From Oegoconia quadripuncta (Eukaryota > Arthropoda > Insecta > Lepidoptera > Autostichidae), in the NCBI GenBank assembly GCA_949316235.1, contig OX438743.1:40703242-40767241 (forward strand): a DNA stretch of 64,000 nt, given 5' to 3'. Below, in pieces: positions 21,096 through 33,000 of the stretch. Position 1 is the first letter of the stretch, and every line of letters starts with the position of its first letter. Under the pieces are notes generated by a model. The model was not told the DNA's origin. It ran no database searches and worked only from the letters and a program-made list of their open reading frames with translations. Position numbers and translations under genes: made by a program.

Positions 21096-24000
21096 CTGGA
21101 ACAATGAGAATGTTAAGGTCAATAAAAAATTATTTATTTTGTGCCTCACTTAAAATAGTCGGATTTCACTCGTGAACAGAACAAGAAAACTCGAAGAGAT
21201 TTTTTTTATGCACGCCAGTTCGTACTTGACCTCAATCACACCTGATGTTAAGTGAACATGAGGTCGAAGGTGGAAGCAACTATAGGCTTGTGTTATGGAT
21301 ACCAGATGGTTGATATACTACATAAATACATTTTCTTTTGTAAATAAATACTTATTATAAATGAAAACATCCATAACTCGGGTACACATGTCCATATTCA
21401 TCACACAAACATAAGCCCCTAGCAGGATTCGAACCCGCGACCGCTATGTCGGAGACTTTTGTTCCAGTATCTCTTTACAACTGCTACATTATTACTCGTG
21501 CCAATTTTGGCCTGTAGGGTGTCCCTTGATTTACCCCAGGCCAAAAATTAAGCTATTATGATGATCCTAGTTTTCATAATGAAACATTGACTCACCAGAT
21601 TAGTACGTTTGTTGGTCCCTCGGCCGTAGCCGTTCCAGTGATTACCCGCGACGCCGATTAGGTCGCCCATCTGTACACGGACAAACTTAAGGTAAGCAAC
21701 AAGTATCAAGGTTAGTGTTAGTGCGTATAAACTATAATTGCTGTCGACATGCCACACACGCATAACCAACGAAATCTAAATATATATAACTCAAAGGTGA
21801 CTGACATAGTGATCTATCAACGCCCAGCCCAAACCACTGGACGGATCGGGCTGAAATTTGGCATGCAGGTAGATGTTATGACGTAGGCATCCGCTAAGAA
21901 AGGATTTTGATAAATTCTACCCCCAAGGGGATAAAATAGGGGATGAAAGTTTGTTGTTTGTATTTTGATAAAATCGCGGACTAAGTCGCGGGAGGAAAGC
22001 TAGTACATACATACAAGCAGAGCACACAGACTTTTTTTATGATTAACTGATACGCGTTTGACCACAATCTCACCCGATGGAAAGTGACAATGTGGCCGAA
22101 GATGAAGCATGCGATCTCAATAGCTCTAAATGCTCTTGAAGATCTCAATTCAGGAAAGATTGACGCCGGAAGGGAGTTCCATTGCTTGGCTGTTAGTATT
22201 ATGAACGAAGAGTCGAACCGCTTAGTGCGAATGTTCGGTATGTTAACAACATACGGGTGGAATCCCTCCCCACGCCTAGTAGTAGACTTCCACTTGCTAT
22301 GGTCCTGACACACCTCTTTTGCTTCATAGTAAGGCTGCTGTACGCCTGTCTGTATCTGTTACTGAGCGGGAAACTTCTTTCCTACTTCACACTTTTAACT
22401 CTTCTTTAATTAGTCTGGGGCCCAAGTATCAATAGAGGCACATAGAGCACCGTCTACCTTCAGTAGGCGCCGTGCAAAGTACCACTGTTGATCCTGGCTT
22501 ACAGGAGTTGCAGTGGGAGAAGTGTGGAGGAGTGTGATGTATCTGTTACTGACCCGGAAGGCGATGTCTTCGCTGGCCTTGGCGTCGTGCGTCATGACCG
22601 CGCGACGGTCGTGCGCGTTCTGCCCGCCGAAGTAGTAGATGTCATCGAGGGAGAAGAACGCTTCCGAAGCGTCCTCGCGATTCGTCTGCATCAGCTCGTA
22701 CGCCACACGCCCCACCTGATAATTAATTTATTTATGTCAAGGAAAACCAATAGTGGTAATGAACTTTATAAGAAAGCTAAAACATAATTCCCGTCACCAT
22801 CGTACTTGTTTACACTAAAAACCAAGGCTATGACTAAGTGATATATTTAGTACATATTTAGTTGTTACTAAACAACCGATTGGTGCAGTGGATAGTGACA
22901 ACATCTGCGACACCAACCAAAATCAAAATCAAAATCAAAAAATGCTTTATTTTGTAGGTACACAGGGTACACTTAAAATAGTCAGATTTTACATTTTTAA
23001 AGCTACTGCTTGTTCAAAAGGCAATTTTCCCCTGAGAAGAACAAGCAAGAAACTCGAGAGGTCGCTCTTTTAAAAAAAGGTTTTTATATTACAAAATTAT
23101 TATTTTATATTATAATATTTCATTATTAATTGTGAAATAGCCTGGTTATGCGAACGGGCTGGTTATGTCCATGATTGTTTATCATCTAAATAATCTGATA
23201 TTTTATAATATGCTTTCTTAATAAGTTTCTGTTTTATAGTATCTTTAAATTTATTGAAAGGAAGATTTTGTATATCAACAGGAACTTTATTGAAAAAGCG
23301 TATACATAACCCTTTGAATGAATTACTGACTTTGTGGAGGCGACTTATGTGACCTGCAAGTTTATCTTTATTTCTTGTATTGACATCATGTTTATCACTA
23401 TTTTTCCTAAATGATGCTATATTTTTTTTGACATATATTAGATTTTCAAAAATGTACTGTGACGAAAAGGTTAGAATATTATACTCTTTAAATCTGTCTC
23501 TAAGTGACACTGCAGGTCTCAATTGATAAATTGCGCGAACGGCTCGTTTTTGTAAAACAAAGATTGTATTGATATCCGCGGCATTTCCCCACAGCAAGAT
23601 ACCGTAAGACATCAGGCTATGGAAATAACTAAAATATACTAATCTAGCAGTATTTACGTCCGATATTTGTCTAATTTTTTTGACTGCATACGCTGCAGAG
23701 CTGAGCTTCTTCGCCAATTTATGGATATGAGGACCCCATTGTAATTTGGCGTCCAAAGTAATGCCCAAAAATACAGTGGACTCAACAAGGTCTAGAGTGA
23801 CATTTTTTATCATTATATTTGTGGGCACCTCCCTGACATTAGGCAGTACAAATTTTACACATTTAGTTTTTTTCTCATTCAGTAACAAATTATTTGCCGT
23901 AAACCATTCTACTATTTGAGAAATAGCGTTGTTCACGTCGTCATAATTTAATTTTAGTCTATTTACTTTAAACATTACAGAGGTATCGTCAGCAAACAAT

Positions 24001-27000
24001 ACTATTTCATGTTTATCGTTTACAAGGTTTGGCAAGTCATTTATGTAAACCAAAAACAAAAATGGTCCGAGAATGGAGCCTTGTGGGACGCCCATACAGA
24101 CTGTCGACCCTGACGATGTATTGCCACTGATATCAACCCTCTGAACTCGGTTACTCAAATAAGAATTCAGAAGGTCGAGAGCTCGGCCGGTTACACCATA
24201 ATGACGTAATTTCCTGATTAAAGTGTCGTGATGAACGCAATCAAAGGCCTTGGACAAGTCGCAAAATACTCCTATTGCATCCCGCGCATCTTCCCAAGCC
24301 TCAAAAATATATTGTAAGAGCTCGACACCTGCATCGGTTGTCGAGCGGCCCCTTGTAAAACCGAATTGTTTATATGACATTAGATTGTTACTGTAAAAAT
24401 AACTCGATATCTGATTTAATATAATTTTTTCAAAGATTTTGCTGAGAGTCGGCAGTATTGAAATAGGTCTAAAATTAGAGGGGTCTGATGTACTACCGGA
24501 TTTAAATAAAGGTATGACTTTACTGTGCTTCATCAGATCAGGAAATATGCCATCATCAGTACATTTATTAAAGATATAAGCTAAGTGTGGTGAAATACAA
24601 TCAATTACGGCACTAATAATTTTTACTGATAAACCGTGAAGGTCGGCAGTTTTTTTCTTGTCTAAAGAACGAAATGCTTTTAAGATGTCTATAGGACTTA
24701 CATGATTAAATTTAAAATGGGAGTCACAAATCTCCACATTTTGTTTAAGTAGCGATTCAGCGAGTGTGGGACATGAATTCAGAGAATTTGTAGTTAATAT
24801 TGGGATATCAGTAAAGAATTTTTCAAAAGCTTCTGCAACTTCTAATTGTGAAGTTAGAATTCGATCATTAATTTTTAATCGCGTATCAGTGTTAAGAGTT
24901 TTAAATTTGCCAGTTTCGCTATTTATAACTTTCCAAGTTGTCTTTACTATGTCCGCGCTATTCTTTATTTTATTATTTATAAAATTTGATTTTGCTGTGG
25001 CACAAGCTCGCTTGAATATTTTCGAGTATTGCCTAACATATTCAATAAAACTTTCGCTCTTATTATATGTCCTTTCATCATAAAGCTCATATAACTTTTG
25101 CCTACTTTTATGAATTCCCACCGTCGCCCAATCACTAAAAACGAGGGAATTGTTGATTTTAACAGATTTTGCTAAGAAAACTTTATTACTTTCAGTTTTT
25201 AAAATGTCAAAAACTGATTTATATAATACATTAGGATCGTCACAGTACGGTAAATAATCTAATTTCGCAGTCACTTTACTCTGATATTGATCGAGTAGTG
25301 ACTCAGTTACTGGCACGTACGATATATCTCTTTTCAGCGTTTTATTAATTGCTATGTTAAAAACCGCTAACTGACCACAGTGATCTGAACTTAATTTATT
25401 TAAAATAGATTTATCACTGGGTTGTAAATTCGAGAAAATGTTATCAATGCAAGTAGCTGATGTAGAAGCTATTCTAGTGGGCACTGAAAAAAGATTAGCA
25501 AGATTATAGCAACTGAAGAAAGATTTAAGTCTTCTGGTTTGAATGCTATCTTCTAATATGTTTATATTAAAATCTCCGCAAATTACAATGTATTTATTTG
25601 AATTACTAATTTTACACAGGATTTCATCCATGATTTTCTCAAATAATTCATAAGATGAAGAAGGGGGTTTATATACACATAATACAGTAAGCCGCGCAAT
25701 TTCCACACAGGCTATTTCAATAGTTCGCTCAACAGAAAGGTTTACAATATCGAGGCGCTCTTTAAATTTAATATTATTACGAATTAGAATGAGACTACCG
25801 CCTCGTATTGCCTTCGTCCTGCTGAACGAGCTTGCAATCTGGTACTCCTTGAAGCCGAACATGAGCTCACATTGCTTATACCAGTGCTCCGTTAAACATA
25901 ATACATCACTGTTAGTGCAGCTCATGAACAGCTCCACCTCTAGTTCTTTGCCACTCATACCCTGAATATTTTGGTGTACCAGATTAATACATTTTTGAAT
26001 TTTTAAACCATTTTTTTTATATCTATTTTGGGGCGTGGCAACCCTTTTATAATTTTTTTTTTCAAACATATATTTTATAATGCCAGAGGTAGTCTCTGTT
26101 GTCTTATGATTTAATTTAAATTATTTGGAATGATTTCCAAGGATTTATTAATAATTAATGGCTGCCCAATAGAGGCGCCTGTTGGGTCAGTCACTAAAGT
26201 GACTGAATTTAAAATAAAATAGGATAGCATATTTGCTAATTGTCTCCTAAAATATTTGGGAAGATAATAATTATCTCCTGTCACATAAAAATATTTGGAA
26301 CTAATAAATTTATTAGTGTCAAAAAAATTAAATTTATTTTCATGACGACATGTCAGAGTATGCAATGTTAAATTTAAATTATGTCTAAAGTCATTTTCAT
26401 TTTTTTTTAAACTCTGGCTAAATGGAAATGCAAACAATAAAACCTTATGAACATTTTTTAAATTATTCAATTGAGAGAAATAATTTATCAGAGTTTTTTT
26501 ATTTACATTTCCCCGTCGTCCTATAAAAATTATCAGAGTAGTATTCTCTTTAAAAGTTCAGGGTTCATATCCCGCGAAGGGCAAATGTTTGTGTGATGAA
26601 TACGAACAGTTATTCCTGAGTAAAGGATGTTTATATAATTATTTAGGCACGTTTATCCGTTATCTACTATGGATAATACAAACTTGTTTTGGGACTAGAT
26701 GATAAGTGTTCGAAGTATTCATTGATGCGAAACCGCGACCTTTTGTAAAGCAGTCAGGGTTTGTAACCGCTATACCAAACAGGTCGACAATACATTTGTT
26801 ATTGGTGATGTTATTTATTTATTATTTATTTACTTAATTGACTCATTCGCTATAAATCGATCCAAGTATTTTATTGATCCAATTTGACACCACTGAAGTT
26901 AAACTACAAGGCTGGTTGCAACATTCAAATGATTATTGAAAATAGAGGTGGTATTTTTTTTTTATATGAGAGGGCGGCAAACGAGCATGCGGGTCACCTG

Positions 27001-30000
27001 ATGGAAAGCAATCACCGCCGCCCATGGACACCCGCAACACCAAAAGGGTCACAGATGCATTGCCGGCCTTTGAGGAAGGTGTATGCTCGTTTCTTGAAGG
27101 ATCCAATGTCGTACTCGTTCGGGAATACCGCTGCAGGAAGTCCGTTCCACAGGGTGGTCGTACGTGGTAGGAAGTTTCTTGAGAAACGTACTGTGGTAGA
27201 CGTCCACTCATGGAGTTTTAATTTTCACCGAGAAGTGTAACGGTTAAATTGAGCAGCGGGTCTTGAGAACACTCCCCATGAAATATGCGATAGAGGATGC
27301 GGAGGGACGCGACGTCTCTTCGCAACGCCAGGGGAACGCAACGTAATTTCCTGTACCTGGCTACTGAAGGTGCAGACGAGGTAGTCTGTGCGAGCCAGCG
27401 CGTGCAGATCGACGAGCAGACCGGTGAGAGACAGTGGCGTGTAGCGGCGGTGCGTGGCCGCAGTCTTCGCTATAGACGCGTCACCGATAAACTCGTATTC
27501 GGGATACTTTTTGCGGGCGTCTTCCAGTACCTGTAATTTTTTAGGCAATTTTTCAGCTGATTTATTTTATTTAATAAAGTACAGTAACAGATAACAGATT
27601 CACAATTTAAAGATATATCACTGACATTAGCAGTTAACAAAAGTTAAGCATTTACTGTAAAAATGCATTCTGTATGGCCATAATATGCCTTTTTGGCACC
27701 ACCATTTCATGTATTTTAATTTAAGTACTTAATTTTAAGTTAAACAGTAATGGTGCCAAATAAAAACTTTTTCTTTCTTTCTTTCTTTCTTTCTTTCCAT
27801 AAGGATTTACAATCATTTGCCAGATAGTTTTAAGGACAAAAGTCTAATTCTTTTTAAAATACAAGTACATTACTTTAATTTGAATAAATGCTATTTATTC
27901 TGTTCAAGAATTTATTAATGATAAATTGTAATTAGCACCAGGTTACTGACATTTGCATGCCTTTTTTACTGACATTTTAATGAATTGTTATTTTATTTTA
28001 TTCATTGTTTAAATTATTTTTCTGATCTGTAAGATGGCAGATTTTGATATTATATTTTTCCAATTTATTGATTTTTAATGCATGATCTGTCTTCACAAGT
28101 TATAATATTTTGCACGCTTCTTATAGCAGAGTATGTCTTGGAAAATAACTTATTAAGACCTTATTATTGTACCATATTCTTGCAAATAAATAACTTTTAT
28201 TTTATTTATTTCATTTGAAACAATATAAATTTGAAATCCTTTTACAACTATACATAACAGGATATTGAAAATCTTATATTAGAAATAGGCTGTAAGCAAA
28301 TAAACTTAAATATTCAACAGGACGAATTTAAAACGAGTATTAAGAATATTATTTAACTTGTTAAAAAAGCTTCTTTAACTGAGGTTGTATGGAAGAAATC
28401 GCTATCAGCGATAAGACCGCCTTTGTACACTTCGTCATCTATGTTAAATGTTCTTTGTATTTTATTTTTGTGTGCAATAAAGAATTTAATATTAATAAGA
28501 TTATAGGACAAGTGAACTAACTATATGAGGCAAAAGAACCATAAAAGGGATCCATATAAAATGCTTGCAACAACTTACTTTGGGTTAATTCGCGAATAGA
28601 TACCAACCAAAGTTGTATAAAATTTCATTGCACACCAGTATATTATATTTATTGAACACTTTATTGCATATACACATTAACCAGATCGAAAAAAAAAACA
28701 GGACAATATTGTTTTGAAAGAGGTCATTTAGATATCTGAAAACTCCACCGATATACAAACTACTACTCTATATACCCACTAAGTTTCATTAATGTTCGTA
28801 TTTTCAGATTCACAATATTCCCTTGTAAGTGTAATTTGTGTTTACAAATTCCTGACATTTGGTAATTCTCATTTGAACATTCTAGTTTTATTTTTATGCG
28901 CAACGGGTTAGTACTTGACCTCAATCACACCTGATGTTAAGTGAAGATGAGGCCGAAGATGGAAGCTTACTGACCCGGAAAACCCATCTTATTTGGGGAA
29001 CTAGCTATCTTAGCTCTGACAACCGGAACACAACAATGCTATTAACATTGCTGTTTGGCGGCAGATTTAGATAAGATGGTGGTAGCTAGCCAGGCGGACA
29101 TTTAAAATGCTCTACCACCAACCAAACCGAGTACTAAACATGTACCCCGCTGGGGATCGAACCCGCGACCTCCGAATCGTAAACCCAATGTTGTTTACGT
29201 TGAGCCACGGAGGCGGTCTAGACTCTAGACTAAGTAAAATAAGGAGAAAGAAGAAAGAAAGAAAAAATTCTTTATTGTACACAGCTTAAAAATATACACA
29301 GTGACATTATTCTAACAGGTGTACAAAGGCGGTCTTATCGCTTATAGCGATCTCTTCCAGACAACCATGGCAAAGGAACTTGATATAATACGCTACTGCT
29401 GCGTAGCGTAAAGCAAACTTACAACAGTAAAATATATCTAAATCCTTATACTATAATATATACAGGGCGTCCCAAAGTTATGGGACATGAAGGGGAAGTA
29501 CCTTAAATATTGTAGATAGTGAATTTTGCTCAAAGAAGACTTTATGTTATTTTTAAAAGTTAGTAATTCTGCATTCATAGATTTTCTAAAAATTACTTGC
29601 TTCGGCTGGGAATCGAACCGACTTAAATGTGAAAAAAAAAACACCCTACTTTTATGATGCCAATCGAAAGAATAGCTAAAAAATAATAACTCTGCCTAAG
29701 TAACATAGTATTTTAAAAGAAAGGAACAACATAAAATGATTGAGTCAAATTTCAAGAAAGTTATTTATTGCCGACGACGTTCGAAAAGTAGCGATATTAT
29801 CATTCCAAAGATAGCATTGATTATTCGTAAATAAGTACCCACTTCATAAAATAGGTACTAACATAGTTTTCCTTATTATAAGTGCACGTGTAGATGAAAT
29901 GATAAAACTTGTATTTCAATACGTCCTCTGTAAGCTAGACAGAAGGCAAATTAAAAACAAAAATAAATAATTTATAATTTGAAAATGGAACAGTTTATGA

Positions 30001-33000
30001 CAGCGTTTGTTTGAATGCATACTTTTTAAGATATTTTAAAAAGAAGTGATATTTTTAAATGTTGTTCTTAAATTTGAAAATGGAACAGTATGTGCGAGCG
30101 TTTGTTTTTCGGATATTGATCTGTTTAGTCTCAATTCACTTACACAAGTGTTATTGTGTTAATTTATTGCGAACATGGCATATCAAGTAAGTTTTGATCT
30201 AATGGAAGCATATTTTTTGAACGATAAAGATATCTCTAGAAGTTTGCGGTGGTATGGCGTAAAATATCCTGATAGACAAATACCGTCTCGTAAAGTTTTG
30301 AAAAGGCTTGTGAACAATTTGAAAACTCTGGGACGTTTCGATAAACGCCCAAGAGAACCACAGCAAGAAAACCATACGATCAACGACGAAGAACTTGGTA
30401 TTTTAATTTACTTTTCGGCTTTTCCGAAAGCATCGGTGAGAGAAGGAGAACATGAAATTGGAGTTTCAAAAAGTAAAATACACCGTGTATTAAAAAAACA
30501 CGGTTTTAAGAGTTATGTTGAAGGACGATTGGTTCAAAAATTACTTCCGGGCGATACAGAAAGGAGAAAAAATTTCTGTCTTGATATCCAGGCACGATTG
30601 CTCGAAGATCCAAATTTTTTGGATAATATTATTTGGACAGACGAATCTAACTTTAGCAATAACGGTATGTATAACCGCAACAATAATCGTATTTGGTCTA
30701 AAGAAAATCCCCTACGAGTGACTGAAACTAATAACCAAGTGCGTTTTTCACTCAACTGTTGGTGCGGACTTTTAAAAAACCGGGTTTTCTTAATCCATTT
30801 TTACCAAGGAACCTTGAACACAGAAAAGTATTTAGGAATACTTCAAATTTTAAGGGATAAGATAAGAAACCATTCCGCGGCGGAGCAAGAAAACTTAATT
30901 TTCCAACAAGATGGAGCTCCGGCTCATAATAGTCGGAGAGCAGCAGATTTTCTAAATGAATGTTTTCCTACATGGATTGGTACAAATGGACCGATTAGAT
31001 GGCCGGCCAGATCCCCGGACCTCACACCATTAGATTTCTTCTTTTGGGGATACGTGAAAGATATGCTATACAAAAAGCGATACGAGAACGTAGGCGAGTT
31101 GCAAACAGAATTGTGCCATATCACATCGAGTGTTCACCATAAAATGATTAGAAAATCAACAGGCAGCGGGCTCATTAAAAGATTGGCGATTTGCGTAAGA
31201 CAAGAGGGATCACATTTTGAGCATTTAATTAATTAATTTACAAAAAAATACCTACTTAATTGACTACGGCAGTTTCATGTATGTTTTTTATTTGATTAAA
31301 ATGATTAATTTCACGTTGTTCCTTTCTTTTAAAATACTATGTTACTTAGGCAGAGTTATTATTTTTTAGCTATTCTTTCGATTGGCATCATAAAAGTAGG
31401 GTGTTTTTTTTTTCACATTTAAGTCGGTTCGATTCCCAGCCGAAGCAAATAATTTTTAGAAAATCTATGAATGCAGAATTACTAACTTTTAAAAATAACA
31501 TAAAGTCTTCTTTGAGCAAAATTCACTATCTACAATATTTAAGGTACTTCCCCTTCATGTCCCATAACTTTGGGACGCCCTGTATATAAATGTACGTACA
31601 TTCGCGTCGTCGCTGGCGAGGTATACGCGGCGGGAGACGGGGGGCTCCGACAACTCGCGGGTGTCGTAGAAGTCGCGGACGTGCGACATGTACTCGTGGA
31701 GGTGGTGGAACGCGGCCTCCGTCCCCACCTTGTCCGTGCGACGAATATGCACCCTGAATATAGTATACGATTTGAATAAGGTTCAGACATTCATAATTTG
31801 CTTTAAAATAATTTGGAAACTACTATCATAGAGGAATAAATAACACTACACCGATAAAACACAAATTGAAAATGAATATTCAAAAATTTCAGTGTATTTA
31901 TTTAGATGATAAACATCGATTCAGCGACATTCGGTCTATCAATCAATCAAATACTGCACAATTAACAAAAACTACATAAATGATTACAGCGTATATCAGT
32001 AATCGCACAATAAGGCGGTTTTATCTATTTTTTTTATAATTTTTTTTTTAGTCTCAACGCTTAACACTTGACCTTAACCACACCTGATGTTAAGTGAAGA
32101 TGAGGCCGAAGGTGGAAGCGTACTGACCCGGAAACTCCGTCTTATCTGGGGGACTGGCTATCTTATCTCTGACAACAGAAATGGAACAATGCTATTAACA
32201 TTGCTGTTTGGCGGTAAAAATAAGGCGCAAATGTGATTTTATTAACTGACGGAAGACATTACAACTGGGCGGTGTTGCAATAATAGTAATTTTTTGGGGT
32301 TGCCATTTTATTCGTTTACAAAGTTAGCTTTGCCGGACTAGTTTTGTTTTTCTCTTCAGAGTTGCTAATTTAAGTCATACTAACCCTTAAAGTATTTCTA
32401 TTTGATTTCATATAAAAGGTGCCATTTGCTGAGTCCTTACCCGACGATGGGGGTTTGGAAGTTCATCTTCGCGATGGTATCATTGATGGCCTTGGACAGG
32501 ACGGCGCGCGGCTTCAGGATGTACTTGAGCATTTGGCCGACCCACCACGACGCCGGGTCGCCGTTGAACCGCAGGATCCTGCGCGTACACAAGCAAACAC
32601 ACTCAGCAAAAGCATATACATAGCAGTGATAAATATGTGAAGTATTCCACATCGTGTGTTTTGAACTTTGACACCAACATTGGACTGACGGAATTTTAAT
32701 TGTATTATTTACGACTTTTACTTTATTTTTGTACCTACTATGACTTTATTGGCTGCTAATAAATGATTTAATAATAATAATATACTTATACGGATGGGTT
32801 TTATTACCGTAAGGAAAAAGTTACTGGGATAGTTTTTTTTTCAAAACCATAATTGATTATGCAACCGGCCGGAGATTGATTATGCGACTGGCGTAACGAG
32901 ACGACTACAACCGCGAAATTTATTTGGAACTCATTTTTTCTCCAAGTTTTTTTAATTTAATGATGTAATTATATGGAATAGGCTACCAACGTGACCGTCA

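Larger units (their letters stand above)
22919..26554 (-). mobile_element. Nearly complete CR1/L2/Daphne-type LINE
   Basis: Minus orientation: C-terminal part of ORF1 (26111-26551), complete ORF2 (23163-26069), a short 3' UTR, and a terminal (CAAAAT)n repeat read on plus at 22919-22940. It is 5'-truncated within ORF1. It lies in FUT8 intron 9. Related 3' fragments are at 748-1055 and 39568-40050. Confidence 0.9.
22874..26740 (+). repeat. SINE family B split by a LINE
   Basis: Bases 22874-22918 carry the SINE head (aaccgattggtgcagtggat). Bases 26555-26740 carry the remainder, starting at box B (agggttcatatcccgcgaag) and running through gatgtttatataattattta. The two parts join into one family B copy once the intervening 3.6-kb LINE is removed, so the SINE is older than the LINE. 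Confidence 0.8.
29463..31582 (+). mobile_element. Intact Tc1/mariner-superfamily transposon, 2,120 bp
   Basis: The ends are cagggcgtcccaaagtt at 29463 and its reverse complement ending at 31582, each next to TA (29461-29462 and 31583-31584). Terminal inverted repeats are 268 bp (29463-29730 and 31315-31582), differing at one position noticed (29597 region). One uninterrupted 353-codon transposase lies between. All parts needed for movement appear to be present. It sits in FUT8 intron 8, opposite to the gene's strand. Confidence 0.92.

Noticed and set aside
22410..22715. A 101-residue protein beginning MGRVAYEL
   Set aside because: The start is internal to FUT8 exon 10, and the last third is read from a repeat beyond the splice donor.
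31539..31790. Arg/Ser/Thr-rich proteins on either strand over FUT8 exon 8
   Set aside because: These are other-frame readings of the GC-rich exon; the FUT8 frame carries the conserved motifs.
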